From positions 4,216,001 through 4,280,000 of the forward strand of contig NZ_AP022565.1 in assembly GCF_010727325.1 (NCBI RefSeq): 64,000 nucleotides of DNA. The letters run 5' to 3'. The DNA is from Mycolicibacterium alvei (GTDB taxonomy: Bacteria; Actinomycetota; Actinomycetes; Mycobacteriales; Mycobacteriaceae). Positions 43,209 through 51,999 of the stretch are shown piece after piece. Made by a program: the position numbers and the translations under genes. The number at the start of each line of letters is the position of its first letter. Positions within the stretch are counted from its first letter, which is position 1. Below the pieces are notes generated by a model. That model had not been told where the DNA came from. It saw only the letters and a program-made list of their open reading frames with translations, and searched no databases.

Positions 43209-44288
43209 ATGGCCATTCCGAGCAGTTCGATCAGCCCGTCCGGCACCGTGCTGGCGCTGATCGGTGACCCCCAGCTGCGTGAGGACGTGTCCCGGGTGGC
43301 CGCTGCCGCAGGCGTCGGACTCGTCCTCGTCGACGACCCCTCCGGACGCAAGGCCTGGACGGCTGCTGCCGCCGTGCTGCTCGATGCCTCGGCGGCAGTG
43401 CGGTGCGCCGCCCGGGGCCTGCCCCGTCGCACCCGGGTGGTCCTCGTCGGTCGCGACGATCCGCAGCCGGAGGACTGGCAGGCTGCGATCTCCGTCGGCG
43501 CCCAGCACGTGGTGACACTGCCTGCCCAGGACGCCGATCTCGTGGCGGCACTGTCCGAGGCGGCCTGTTGTGACGACGGTGGTCGCGGCCCCGCGGTGGC
43601 GGTGGTGAGCGCCAGGGGCGGCGCCGGTGCATCGGTGTTCGCGGTGGCGCTGGCTCAATCGGCGCCGGCTGCATTGTTGATCGAGGCCGACCCCTGGAGC
43701 GGTGGCATCGACCTGGTGGCGGGCAGTGAGGACCTGGCCGGTCTGCGCTGGCCGGACCTGGCCCTGCAGGGTGGCCGGTTGGGCTATCCGGCCCTGCGCG
43801 ACGCGCTGCCCTGTCGCGATGGGGTCAGCGTGCTCTCCAGCGGGCGCTCGGGTGCCGATATCGCGGCCGAGCCGGTGGCCGCGGTCATCGAGGCGGGGTG
43901 CCGGGGCGGTGTCACGGTGGTGTGCGACGTGCCGCGGCGCGCCACCGAGGCGGCCGAAACCGCTTTGAACGCAGCCGATCTGGTGGTCCTGGTGACACCG
44001 GCCGACGTGCGCTCGTGCACCGCCGCAACCGCCGCGCGGCCGTGGATGCTCGCCTGCAACCCGAATACCGGGGTGGTGGTGCGGGGCCCGTCACCAGGCG
44101 GCCTTCGGGCAACCGAGGTGGCCCGCATCGTGGACCTGCCGCTGCTCGCATCGATGCGTCCACAGGCCGGTATCGCCGAGGTGTTGGAGCGCGGCGGCCT
44201 ACGGGTGCGGTCACGATCGCCGCTCGGTTCGGCCGCGCGGCGGGTGCTGGCGGTCCTGGCTGGTCACCCCGTGCAGGAGCCGGCGTGA
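43209..44288 (+). CDS. ssd: Septum-site-determining-like protein Ssd / TadZ-like
   Basis: 359 residues. An N-terminal receiver-like region (to ~120) precedes a MinD/ParA-type ATPase fold. The P-loop reads VVSARGGAGASVFAVALA, lacking the lysine of GK[ST], so nucleotide binding may be altered; switch-like regions LLIEADPWSGGIDL and VTVVCDVPRRATEA follow. Ssd (Rv3660c) affects septum formation in M. tuberculosis; by position it also equals the TadZ/CpaE localisation factor of pilus clusters. It begins the tad operon with a 4-nt overlap to the next gene. Confidence 0.85.
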   Translation: MAIPSSSISPSGTVLALIGDPQLREDVSRVAAAAGVGLVLVDDPSGRKAWTAAAAVLLDASAAVRCAARGLPRRTRVVLVGRDDPQPEDWQAAISVGAQHVVTLPAQDADLVAALSEAACCDDGGRGPAVAVVSARGGAGASVFAVALAQSAPAALLIEADPWSGGIDLVAGSEDLAGLRWPDLALQGGRLGYPALRDALPCRDGVSVLSSGRSGADIAAEPVAAVIEAGCRGGVTVVCDVPRRATEAAETALNAADLVVLVTPADVRSCTAATAARPWMLACNPNTGVVVRGPSPGGLRATEVARIVDLPLLASMRPQAGIAEVLERGGLRVRSRSPLGSAARRVLAVLAGHPVQEPA

Positions 44289-45445
44289 GTGCCTCGCTGA
44301 TCGACCGGGTACGCGAACGACTGGTGGCCGAAGCCTCTCCGCTGAGCCCCGGCGTGGTTGCCGCCGCGATTCGGGCGGAGTCCGGCGGTCTGCTCGGAGA
44401 CACCGAGGTGCTGAGCAACCTTCGGCTGCTGGAGACCGAGCTGACCGGCGCCGGTGTCCTGGAACCTCTGCTGTGCGCGCCGACCACCACCGATGTGCTG
44501 GTCACCGGCCCCGACGCGGTATGGGTGGATGACGGCAACGGGTTGCACCGCAGCGGGGTGCGTTTCCCCGACGAGAGCGCGGTCCGGAGGCTGGCCCAGC
44601 GGTTGGCGCTGTTGGCCGGGCGCCGCCTCGACGAGGCGCAGCCGTGGGTGGACGGTCAACTCAGCGGAATCGGCCCGTTCACCGTGCGGCTGCACGCGGT
44701 GTTGCCTCCGATCGCGGCCGCAGGCACCTGCCTGTCACTGCGGGTGTTGCGTCCGGCCACCCAGAATCTCGACACTCTCACCCGGTCCGGGGCGATCCCA
44801 CCGCGGGCCGCCGAACTGGTGCGCGCGATCATCCGGGCCAGGCTGGCGTTTCTGATCTCGGGCGGTACCGGCTGCGGAAAGACCACGCTGCTGGCCGCAG
44901 CACTCGGTGCCGTACCCGCCGATGAGCGCATCGTCTGCGTCGAGGACGCCGCCGAACTGGCCCCTCCGCACCCGCATCTGGTCACGCTGGTGGCGCGGGG
45001 CGCCAACGTCGAGGGCGTCGGTGAGGTGACGGTGCGTGACCTGGTCAGACAGGCGTTGCGGATGCGTCCGGACCGGATCGTCGTGGGTGAGGTTCGTGGG
45101 GCCGAGGTGGTCGATCTGCTGGCCGCGCTCAACACCGGTCACGACGGCGGGGCAGGCACCGTGCACGCCAACAATCCCGCGGAAGTGCCGGCCCGGCTGG
45201 AGGCCCTCGGTGCGCTCGGCGGGCTGAACCGCGCCGCACTGATCAGCCAGCTCGCCGCGGCCGTGCAGGTGCTGCTTCACGTCGGGCGTGACGGCGCCGG
45301 TCGGCGCAGGCTCGTCGAGATCGCGGTACTGCGCCGGGCGGTCCGGGGTGATCTGGAGGTGGTGACGGCGTGGCACGCCGACACGGGTGTGGGCTGTGGC
45401 GCAGAGACTCTCCATGCCCTCGTCGAAAAGCGGGTATCGCCGTGA
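44285..45445 (+). CDS. TadA/CpaF-type secretion ATPase
   Basis: 386 residues from GTG 44285 (overlap GTGA). Type II/IV secretion ATPase: Walker A ISGGTGCGKTTLLAA, Asp box VCVEDAAEL, Walker B MRPDRIVVGEVRG and His box NTGHDGGAGTVHAN. It powers assembly of Flp-type pili together with the TadB/TadC proteins. M. tuberculosis Rv3659c is equivalent. The N-terminal 100 residues form the usual helical subdomain. Confidence 0.93.
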   Translation: MSASLIDRVRERLVAEASPLSPGVVAAAIRAESGGLLGDTEVLSNLRLLETELTGAGVLEPLLCAPTTTDVLVTGPDAVWVDDGNGLHRSGVRFPDESAVRRLAQRLALLAGRRLDEAQPWVDGQLSGIGPFTVRLHAVLPPIAAAGTCLSLRVLRPATQNLDTLTRSGAIPPRAAELVRAIIRARLAFLISGGTGCGKTTLLAAALGAVPADERIVCVEDAAELAPPHPHLVTLVARGANVEGVGEVTVRDLVRQALRMRPDRIVVGEVRGAEVVDLLAALNTGHDGGAGTVHANNPAEVPARLEALGALGGLNRAALISQLAAAVQVLLHVGRDGAGRRRLVEIAVLRRAVRGDLEVVTAWHADTGVGCGAETLHALVEKRVSP

Positions 45446-46227
45446 CCGCGGGTGCACTGGCGTTGGCCGCCGCACTTCTGCTGTGGCCGGCCACGCCCCG
45501 CCGGGCGGCTGCGCTACGGCGGGCGGATGCACCGGATGGGCACCGCGTGCGCGCAGCGCCCATCCTGGTGGTGTTGGGAGTCGTTCTGGCCTGGTTGGTT
45601 TCGCTGCCCGTAGCTGTGGTGACGGCCCTGCTGTCCGGCACGGTCGTGGTACGCCGCAGGCGCCGCGCGGTGCGGCGGCAGCGACAAGAGGAATCAGCGG
45701 CTCTGCAGGCTGCCCTGGACGTGTTGGTGGGTGAACTGCGCACCGGTGTCCACCCGGTCAACGCCTTCGACGCTGCCGCCGGCGAGGTGGCCGGGCCGGT
45801 AGGTCAAGGCATGGGAGCTGTCGCCGCGCGGGCCCGCCTGGGTGCCGATGTCGCGGCCGGGCTGGAAGATGTTGCGGCAGCATCGCAGTCGCCGATGCAT
45901 TGGGAACGGCTCGCGGTCTGCTGGCGGCTGGCCCACGTATACGGACTTTCGATCGTCACTCTCATGCACGCCGCGCAGCGCGACATCGTTGAGCGCGAAC
46001 GATTTTCCTCCCATGTCGAGGCGGCGATGTCGGGCCCGCGGGCGACGGCGGCGGTTCTGGCCGGGCTGCCCGTGGTCGGGATTGCTCTGGGGCAGTTGAT
46101 CGGTGCTCAGCCCCTGGCTTTTCTGTGCGGACCGGGCGTGGGGGGTTGGCTGTTGGTGATCGGTGTCCTGCTGGCCTGCGCCGGACTGATGTGGTCGGAC
46201 CGAATCATCGAACGGGCGTTGAGATGA
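45442..46227 (+). CDS. TadB-like type II secretion F-domain protein
   Basis: 261 residues from GTG 45442, overlapping tadA by 4 nt. Two N-terminal membrane helices (ILVVLGVVLAWLVSLPVAVVTALL region), a cytoplasmic GspF domain (VLVGELRTGVHPVNAF, LAVCWRLAHVYGLSI) and two C-terminal helices. It is the inner-membrane platform of the pilus machine with TadC. Equivalent to Rv3658c. Confidence 0.88.
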   Translation: MTAGALALAAALLLWPATPRRAAALRRADAPDGHRVRAAPILVVLGVVLAWLVSLPVAVVTALLSGTVVVRRRRRAVRRQRQEESAALQAALDVLVGELRTGVHPVNAFDAAAGEVAGPVGQGMGAVAARARLGADVAAGLEDVAAASQSPMHWERLAVCWRLAHVYGLSIVTLMHAAQRDIVERERFSSHVEAAMSGPRATAAVLAGLPVVGIALGQLIGAQPLAFLCGPGVGGWLLVIGVLLACAGLMWSDRIIERALR

Positions 46228-46805
46228 GTTGGGCAGCAATGTTCCTCGCTGCCGCGCTGCTGATCGGTGCGGATCCGGCCCTGGTACGGTCCCGCGCCGC
46301 ACCCGCACCGGCGACGAGGGTGGACACGCGGCGGGTGCACACCGATGATCCGCTCGCCGCGGCCTCGACGTTCGACTTGTTCTCCGCTTGTCTGGCCGCG
46401 GGGATGGCGGTGTCGACCGCGGCTGCGGCCGCCACCGCATCGGCTCCACCGACACTGGCGCCGATGTTGCGCCGCGCAGCTGAGCTGCTCGCGCTCGGGG
46501 CGGACCCGGCCAGGGCGTGGGCCGGCGGCGGTGACGTGGTGTCGCAGGACAAGAACGCCGAGGCCCTGTTGCGGCTGGCCCGACGCTCGGCGGCCTCGGG
46601 CAGTGCATTGGCCGACGGGGTGGCCGAGCTGGCTGCCCAGGCTCGGCACGATGCCACTGCCGCGGCCGATGCGGTGGCAGAACGTGCCTCGGTACTGGTC
46701 GCCGGACCGTTGGGCCTGTGTTACCTGCCGGCGTTCCTGTGCCTGGGCGTCATCCCCGTGGTGGCCGGCCTGGCCGGTGACGTGCTGGGTTCAGGTTTGT
46801 TGTGA
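46224..46805 (+). CDS. TadC-like type II secretion F-domain protein
   Basis: 193 residues from ATG 46224 (ATGA overlap). An N-terminal membrane helix, a short GspF-like domain (TFDLFSACLAAGMAVSTA; ARRSAASGSALADGVAELA) and a C-terminal pair of hydrophobic segments (LVAGPLGLCYLPAFLCLGVIPVVAGL). Shorter than proteobacterial TadC, as in Rv3657c. It ends 27 nt before the pilin gene, where a strong ribosome site appears. Confidence 0.85.
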   Translation: MSWAAMFLAAALLIGADPALVRSRAAPAPATRVDTRRVHTDDPLAAASTFDLFSACLAAGMAVSTAAAAATASAPPTLAPMLRRAAELLALGADPARAWAGGGDVVSQDKNAEALLRLARRSAASGSALADGVAELAAQARHDATAAADAVAERASVLVAGPLGLCYLPAFLCLGVIPVVAGLAGDVLGSGLL

Positions 46806-46832
46806 GTACACATCGCAGAGGGAGGAAATATC

Positions 46833-47036
46833 ATGGCGGGAAACATGATTCAGTGGGCGAATGCCAGGGCGGCGCTGCTGGTGGTGGACGAATCGGGAAT
46901 GTCCACCGTGGAATACGCGATCGGCACCATTGCCGCGGCGGCGTTCGGGGCGATCCTGTACACGGTGGTTACGGGGGATTCGATCGTCAGCGCGCTGACC
47001 AACATCATCAGCCGGGCGCTGAACACCAGCGTCTAG
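46833..47036 (+). CDS. Flp-type pilin-like protein (DUF4244, Rv3656c-like)
   Basis: 67 residues behind GGGAGGAAA, the strongest ribosome site of the cluster, as expected for a structural subunit. DESGMSTVEYAIGTIAAAAFGAILYTVV has the class IV prepilin pattern: Gly before the cleavage site, Glu at +5 (in STVEY) and a hydrophobic helix. No prepilin peptidase gene is in the window. Its stop TAG is followed at once by ATG in a 12-bp repeat region. Confidence 0.88.
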   Translation: MAGNMIQWANARAALLVVDESGMSTVEYAIGTIAAAAFGAILYTVVTGDSIVSALTNIISRALNTSV

Positions 47037-47068
47037 ATGACCGGCTGGATGACCGGCTGGATGACCGG
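47036..47068. repeat. 12-bp tandem repeat at the pilin-tadE junction
   Basis: GATGACCGGCTG occurs at 47036-47047 and 47048-47059, followed by the partial copy GATGACCGG at 47060-47068. In the TadE frame it encodes repeated L-D-D-R; in another frame it repeats ATG. Confidence 0.9.
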
Positions 47069-47383
47069 GGTGCGGTCACCGTCGAGGCGGCCTTTGCGAT
47101 CGCCACCCTGGTGGCGGTCCTGGTGCTGTGTGTCGGCGGCCTCGGTGCCGTGGGCATGCAGATCCGCTGCATCGACGCGGCGCGCGAGGCGGCCCGGCTG
47201 GCCGCCCGTGGTGAGGGCGAAGCGGCGTCGTCGGCCGCTCGCCGGGTCGCTCCGTCCGGCGCGGTGGTACATGTCGGTCGCGACGGCGGCCTGGTGGTGG
47301 CCCGGGTCAGCGCCGCCACGGCGCTGCCGGGGTTCACCGTGTCGGCCGAGGCGGCAGCGGCACCCGAACCAGGTGTCGGGTGA
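47045..47383 (+). CDS. TadE-like pilus-assembly protein, start codon unclear
   Basis: About 110 residues: LDDRGAVTVEAAFAIATLVAVLVLCVGGLG is the TadE pattern (acidic/G start, T-V-E-A-A-F, one membrane helix), followed by an extracellular domain. Equivalent to Rv3655c. In this frame there is no ATG, GTG or TTG close to the helix; the nearest is GTG 46853, inside the pilin gene. I placed the start provisionally at CTG 47045. The alternative is initiation at ATG 47037, coupled to the pilin stop, with a -1 slip on GGGG (47067-47070). Its stop overlaps the next gene by 11 nt. Confidence 0.75.
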   Translation: MDDRLDDRGAVTVEAAFAIATLVAVLVLCVGGLGAVGMQIRCIDAAREAARLAARGEGEAASSAARRVAPSGAVVHVGRDGGLVVARVSAATALPGFTVSAEAAAAPEPGVG

Positions 47384-47726
47384 GCGAGGCTCGGCCACGC
47401 TGTTGGCCTCGGCGATGATCGCGATGCTCATCGCGTTCGCCACGGGTGGCGCCTACCTCGGTGCCGCCGTCACGGCCCGGCACCGGGCCCAGTCGGTGGC
47501 GGATCTGGCCGCCCTGGGCGCAGCCGGCACGGTGGTGTCCGGGCCGGACGCAGCGTGCGCGCAGGCCACTCGGATCGCAGTACGGATGCGTTCGGTACTC
47601 GGCGCCTGCCGGATCGAGGGGCTCGACGTGGTGCTCGAGGTGTCGGTTCCGGTTCGCCTCGGCCGATGGGGCGTCGGCCCGGCCCGCGCCACTGCTCGCG
47701 CCGGACCGGTGGACACCGCTGCCTAG
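47373..47726 (+). CDS. Rv3654c-like TadE/TadG-family protein
   Basis: 117 residues from GTG 47373: MSGERGSATLLASAMIAMLIAFATGGAYLGAAV has the same pseudopilin-like layout as TadE (short charged start, one membrane helix), then AQSVADLAALGAAGTV as in TadG-type minor pilus proteins. In M. tuberculosis Rv3654c has been reported as secreted and acting in macrophages. It overlaps the tadE-like stop by 11 nt. Its TAG and the TAG of the opposite gene share the palindrome CTAG (47723-47726). Confidence 0.8.
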   Translation: MSGERGSATLLASAMIAMLIAFATGGAYLGAAVTARHRAQSVADLAALGAAGTVVSGPDAACAQATRIAVRMRSVLGACRIEGLDVVLEVSVPVRLGRWGVGPARATARAGPVDTAA

Positions 47727-48748
47727 TCGAGCCGGTCGAGGTCCGCCGCGGCGACTTCGTCGTCGGTCGGAAGCCGAAGGGCGATCAGCCCCGCGTAGGT
47801 GTCGTGGTCGAGTTCGATTCGGTTGACGGTCATGTGCACCGGTTGCCAGCCGCCGTCCTCGGCGCGCATCCGCAATACGGCGGTGGCGACGCCATCGGAG
47901 AAATCGGTGGTCATCCGGGCCATGTGTCGGGCGTCGGCCGAGTGGATGCGGGCCGGCCCGCCCTCGTTGTTACGCCAGTCGAAGAACGGTGCGGGCTCGT
48001 CGAGCCATTTGAGCAACTTCCAGTCGTCGAGGCCGACCAGGGCCCGGTGCACGCCGGGCTGGGCCAGGCCGTTGAGGATGCGCTGGGCCAGGTTGTCGGT
48101 GGGTGGCGCCGGATGCTCGCGTTCGCCACGCCAGTTCATCGCCCGGCAGATCAGTCGGTCTGAGCCGTCATCGTGAGGTTCCAGGGTCACCCGGGCGACG
48201 AATCCCACTGTGATGAGCTCTCCGCGGTAGTCGGTGACGTCCCAGGTGGTGCACAAGGTGCGGCCGACCACGGGCTTGACGGTCATGGCCAGCACCTTGG
48301 CCTCGCTGCCGTTGAGGTCGCGGGACGGCAGGTCGTCGGCGAAGGTCCGGTCGTGGGTGGCTTCGGTGTCCGGGTTCATCCCACTGTTGCGGAGGGATTC
48401 GGGCGTGTCGGTGGCCACGCCCGCGGTCAGGTCCCAGATCAGCGGGCCGGGAATGGGGCGCTGGGGCGGGTCGACGTCGGTCGGCCCGATCCAGATGTGG
48501 ACCCCGTGGATGTGTCCGTCGGACATCCGCACCACCTCGGTGCGGATCACGCGGTCATTCTTGGGCGTGATGGTGCTGACGCCCTGGCCGGCCTGGACGC
48601 TTTCCCTGATCGCGCTCTGGATCGCCATCAGGTGCGGATTTCGGCGCAGAAACACACTGATCGGGACGAGGTGCTTCGTCTGTAGACCTCGTGCGACCAC
48701 AAGAGGCTCGCCACCCAGTGTCTCCACGAGCAGCCAGTCGTGGGTCAT
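47723..48748 (-). CDS. PAS/GAF-like sensor-domain protein (Rv3651-like)
   Basis: 341 residues from ATG 48748: MTHDWLLVETLGGEPLVVARG, RRNPHLMAIQSAIRESV, GVHIWIGPTDVDPP, and a second domain with LAQRILNGLAQPGVHRALVG and VHMTVNRIELDHDTYAGLI. This is the DUF5593/DUF5628 family; Rv3651 was found structurally to hold tandem PAS-like domains. Ligand unknown. The frame is open 67 codons upstream but the conserved N-terminus begins at MTHDW, and TAAAAT lies 7 nt before it, suggesting a leaderless mRNA. Here it directly follows the tad cluster; the PE/PE_PGRS genes of M. tuberculosis are absent. Confidence 0.88.
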   Translation of the reverse strand: MTHDWLLVETLGGEPLVVARGLQTKHLVPISVFLRRNPHLMAIQSAIRESVQAGQGVSTITPKNDRVIRTEVVRMSDGHIHGVHIWIGPTDVDPPQRPIPGPLIWDLTAGVATDTPESLRNSGMNPDTEATHDRTFADDLPSRDLNGSEAKVLAMTVKPVVGRTLCTTWDVTDYRGELITVGFVARVTLEPHDDGSDRLICRAMNWRGEREHPAPPTDNLAQRILNGLAQPGVHRALVGLDDWKLLKWLDEPAPFFDWRNNEGGPARIHSADARHMARMTTDFSDGVATAVLRMRAEDGGWQPVHMTVNRIELDHDTYAGLIALRLPTDDEVAAADLDRLD

Positions 48749-48755
48749 GGGGAGG

Positions 48756-48761
48756 ATTTTA
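48756..48761 (-). promoter_or_regulatory. -10 box for a leaderless transcript
   Basis: TAAAAT on the minus strand ends 7 nt before the ATG at 48748, and no Shine-Dalgarno sequence is present (CCTCCCC precedes the ATG). This is the pattern of leaderless mycobacterial genes. Confidence 0.5.
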
Positions 48762-49025
48762 CCGGCGCTGCCGTAGCTGTCTTGCCACTCGAGGGCGACG
48801 TAATCCGCGGCGACGAACTGCGGATTACGGTCGCAGATCTCCGAAGTGAGGTCTGTGGGGTTGCAAACATGAGTGAGTTCACGTAATTTGCCACTGCGCC
48901 CGGCCTCCGGGATTGGGAACGGATCGCGTTGTCCGACCGTTCGTCGCACCGTCTGTGTGTTCGGCGTGGCCGAATGCAGCCATGCAGTTGCAGATCCGCG
49001 TAGTCGGCCGTCGAGGGGTCGGTCG

Positions 49026-51404
49026 TCAATGCGGTCGGGGGTCCGCTGAGGATGTTGTACTCAGCGCGCCGAGCACCAGGCGGAGTACTTTTACCGCGCC
49101 CGATTTGTCCAAGGGGTCGTTGCCGTTGCCGCATTTCGGTGACTGCACGCACGAGGGGCAACCGTGTGGGCATTCGCATGCTTCGATCGCGTCGGCCGTC
49201 GCGCCCCACCAGGTACCGAGATTGCGGAATCCGCGGTCGGCGAAACCCGCACCGCCGGGATAGCCGTCGTAGACGAAAATGGTGGGCAGCCCGGCCAACT
49301 CTCCGGGACCGGGCCCCGATACCGTCGAGACCCCGCCGATGTCACCCCGGTCGCAACTGGCCACCAGGGGCATCAGGCCGATGGACGCGTGTTCGGCGGC
49401 ATGCAGACTGCCCGGCATGGCTAGCGGGTCAACGCCGTTGTCCTGCAATGCTTCCGGGGTGATCGTGCACATGACAGCCATGGTGTCCAGGGTGCTGGGC
49501 GGCATGTCCAGCTCCACGAAATCGATCACCTCGCCGTCGATGCGGCGACGTAGGTAGCCGACCACGGTGTTGGTCACCGACACCGGAACCAGGCCCACGG
49601 TGACCGGGCCGAAGGTGCTGCGCTCACCCGGGCCGGTGACCTCGATGTCGGTCAACTCCCTGGCGAACGTGCTGTAACCGGGGTCGGCGGCATACACGAA
49701 CGCCACCCCGTCCTCGAAGGACAACGAGTCGACCAGATAGGTCTCGCCCTGGTGTAGGTACACCGCGCCGGGGTGCAGCGAGGCCGCCGCCCGCCCGGCG
49801 CCGGTACTGCCCAGCATCCTGCCGGTGTCGGCCTCCAGGATCGCGATCTGACCGCCGCTGGAGCCGCGAATGTCCACGGCCGGGTGCGGATCGACGTCGG
49901 GGGCGGGGAAGTAACCGCTGGGGCGTTTCCGTAGCAGCCCGTCGTCGACCAGCGTTTCGGCCACAGTCTCGGCATTCCACAACCGCACTTCGGCCCGGGT
50001 GAGTGGCAGCTCAGCCGCGGCGCAGAGCAATTGCGGGCCCAGTACGTGCGGATTCGTCGGGTCGATCACCACCCGCTCGATCGGCTTGTCCAACAGCGCC
50101 GCGGGATGGTGCACCAGGTAGGTGTCCAGGGGGTCGTCGCGTGCGATCAACACGATCAGGGCGCCCTGCCCGCGCCGGCCGGACCGGCCGGCCTGCTGCC
50201 AGAACGAGGTGACGGTGCCGGGAAACCCGGCCATGACCACCGCGTCCAGACCGGCGATGTCGATGCCGAGTTCCAGCGCGTTGGTGGTGGCCAGCCCGCG
50301 CAGCCGCCCGTTGGTCAGCGCGTGTTCCAGGTCGCGGCGGTCCTCGGCGAGATAGCCCGCCCGATAGGACGCCACCTGATCGGCCAGCTCGGGTGCGGTG
50401 TCTTCCAGTCGGGCCCGCGTTCTGAGCGCGGTGAGTTCGGCGCCGCGCCGGGACCGGACGAACGTCAGGGTGCGTGCCCCCTCGGTCATGAGATCGGCCA
50501 TCACCCGCGCGGCCTCGGCGCCGGCCGAACGCCGCACGGGCGCGCCGTTCTCGCCGGTGAGGTCGTCGAGCAGGGCCGGTTCCCACAGTGCGATCGTGCG
50601 TGCGCCCTGCGGTGATCCGTCCTCGGTCACCTCGGCGACGGTCTGCCCGATCAGCTCGGCGGCGGTTTCGGCCGGTGATGCCGTGGTGGCACTCGCGAAG
50701 ATGACCGTCGGCGTGCAAGAACCAGCGCCGTCGGCGGAATATCTCTCACACAACCGCAGCAGCCGGCGCAACACCATGGCCACATTGGAGCCGAAAATGC
50801 CTCGGTAGTAATGGCATTCGTCGACGACGATGAACTTGAGGTGACGCAGGAACACTGCCCAGCGGGCGTGGTTGCGCAGCAGCGACAGGTGGATCATGTC
50901 CGGGTTGGAGAAGATCCACCGCGACCGCTCCCGGGCGAACCGGCGCACCTCGGTGGCGCTGTCACCGTCATAGGGGGCCGGTGCGACGTCGCGCAAGGCG
51001 GTGACGGTGTCGGCAAGATTCTGTGCGGTGCGCAGCTGGTCGTGTCCGAGCGCCTTCGTCGGGGACAGGTAGAGCACCCGCGCCTGCCGGTCCTCGGCCA
51101 ACGTCGACAGGATCGGTAGTTGATAGGCCAATGACTTGCCCGATGCGGTTCCGGTGGACACCACCACGTGCCGTCCGTCGTGTGCCAACTCGGCCGCGGC
51201 GAGTTGATGCGACCAGGGCGCACTGATTCCGCGGTCTCGGAAGGCCTGGACGACCTCCGGATTGGCCCATTCCGGCCACTGACCGGGTTTGCCGTGTCGC
51301 GGCGGGATATCCGCAACATGGCGTAGCGGATCTTCGCCGGAAGGGGTGCCGTCGACAGCGCAAGCCAGCAGCTCACGGCCGAAATCCGACCCCTGATCAC
51401 GCAC
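49026..51404 (-). CDS. DEAD/DEAH-box helicase with DUF1998-type C-terminus (Rv3649-like)
   Basis: 792 residues. SF2 helicase core: VVVSTGTASGKSLAYQLP (Walker A), VVDECHYYRG (DECH), ALELGIDIAGLDAVVMAG and QQAGRSGRRGQGAL (motif VI). The C-terminus carries four cysteines in ECPHGCPSCVQSPKCGNGN, the zinc-binding DUF1998 signature of the SftH/MrfA group; Bacillus MrfA repairs mitomycin-C damage. GTG 51404 with GAGGGAGGACG upstream. Divergent from cspA across 298 nt, which contain the cspA leader and no other gene. Confidence 0.93.
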   Translation of the reverse strand: MRDQGSDFGRELLACAVDGTPSGEDPLRHVADIPPRHGKPGQWPEWANPEVVQAFRDRGISAPWSHQLAAAELAHDGRHVVVSTGTASGKSLAYQLPILSTLAEDRQARVLYLSPTKALGHDQLRTAQNLADTVTALRDVAPAPYDGDSATEVRRFARERSRWIFSNPDMIHLSLLRNHARWAVFLRHLKFIVVDECHYYRGIFGSNVAMVLRRLLRLCERYSADGAGSCTPTVIFASATTASPAETAAELIGQTVAEVTEDGSPQGARTIALWEPALLDDLTGENGAPVRRSAGAEAARVMADLMTEGARTLTFVRSRRGAELTALRTRARLEDTAPELADQVASYRAGYLAEDRRDLEHALTNGRLRGLATTNALELGIDIAGLDAVVMAGFPGTVTSFWQQAGRSGRRGQGALIVLIARDDPLDTYLVHHPAALLDKPIERVVIDPTNPHVLGPQLLCAAAELPLTRAEVRLWNAETVAETLVDDGLLRKRPSGYFPAPDVDPHPAVDIRGSSGGQIAILEADTGRMLGSTGAGRAAASLHPGAVYLHQGETYLVDSLSFEDGVAFVYAADPGYSTFARELTDIEVTGPGERSTFGPVTVGLVPVSVTNTVVGYLRRRIDGEVIDFVELDMPPSTLDTMAVMCTITPEALQDNGVDPLAMPGSLHAAEHASIGLMPLVASCDRGDIGGVSTVSGPGPGELAGLPTIFVYDGYPGGAGFADRGFRNLGTWWGATADAIEACECPHGCPSCVQSPKCGNGNDPLDKSGAVKVLRLVLGALSTTSSADPRPH

Positions 51405-51702
51405 CGTTCGTCCTCCCTCGATCTATCCCACCGACATCGGCCCGGATTTGTAAACGAATTGTTCACCACGCGCCGCATACCGAGACTGTTGCAGTGGCCC
51501 CGAACATGGTTGACTGATCGCGGTCGCAGCTTCTGTGTTTGTACTCGCACACGCAGGATCGTCGTTGCGATCGCGGTTCCTGCGAGGGTTGTAGGTCGGG
51601 TCAGTTCCGGTCGACTCGCGCGTTGGTATGGCGGTCGGAACGGGCCCGGTGCACCGGAAGTCGGTGGACCGCACCCGGTTGAAGAGAAGGAAAGAACAAA
51701 AG

Positions 51703-51906
51703 ATGCCACAGGGAACTGTGAAGTGGTTCAACGCGGAGAAGGGCTTCGGCTTCATTGCTCCGGAGGACGGCTCTGCCGACGTGTTTGTCCACTACACGGA
51801 AATCCAGGGCAGCGGATTCCGCACCCTGGAGGAGAACCAGAAGGTTGAGTTCGAGGTTGGCCAGAGCCCGAAGGGCCCGCAGGCCACGGGTGTTCGGGCC
51901 GTCTGA
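51703..51906 (+). CDS. cspA: Cold-shock-domain protein
   Basis: 67-residue CspA-type protein with both RNA-binding motifs, [10 protein letters not shown] and VFVHYTEI, preceded by [15 protein letters not shown]. It binds single-stranded RNA/DNA. ATG 51703 follows GAGAAGGAAAG. The upstream ~200 nt have no gene and probably include a long 5' leader, a common place for cold control. A strong terminator follows 17 nt after the stop. Equivalent to Rv3648c. Confidence 0.95.
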   Translation: MPQGTVKWFNAEKGFGFIAPEDGSADVFVHYTEIQGSGFRTLEENQKVEFEVGQSPKGPQATGVRAV

Positions 51907-51922
51907 GACAAACCCAACACAG

Positions 51923-51967
51923 ACACCCCCGCAGAGTCCGTACCGGACACCGCGGGGGTGTTCTCGT
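51923..51967 (+). terminator. Rho-independent terminator after cspA
   Basis: ACACCCCCGC (51923-51932) pairs perfectly with GCGGGGGTGT (51952-51961), enclosing a smaller GTCC/GGAC hairpin, followed by TCTCGTT. A stable mRNA end for a highly expressed gene. Confidence 0.85.
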
Positions 51968-51999
51968 TGTTAGGGCCCGCACTGGCCTAGTGTCGATTT

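Noticed and set aside
47037..47372. Plus-strand frame beginning with repeated ATG (MTGWMTGW)
   Set aside because: Its first part is the out-of-frame reading of tadE; only the portion from 47373 encodes a credible protein.
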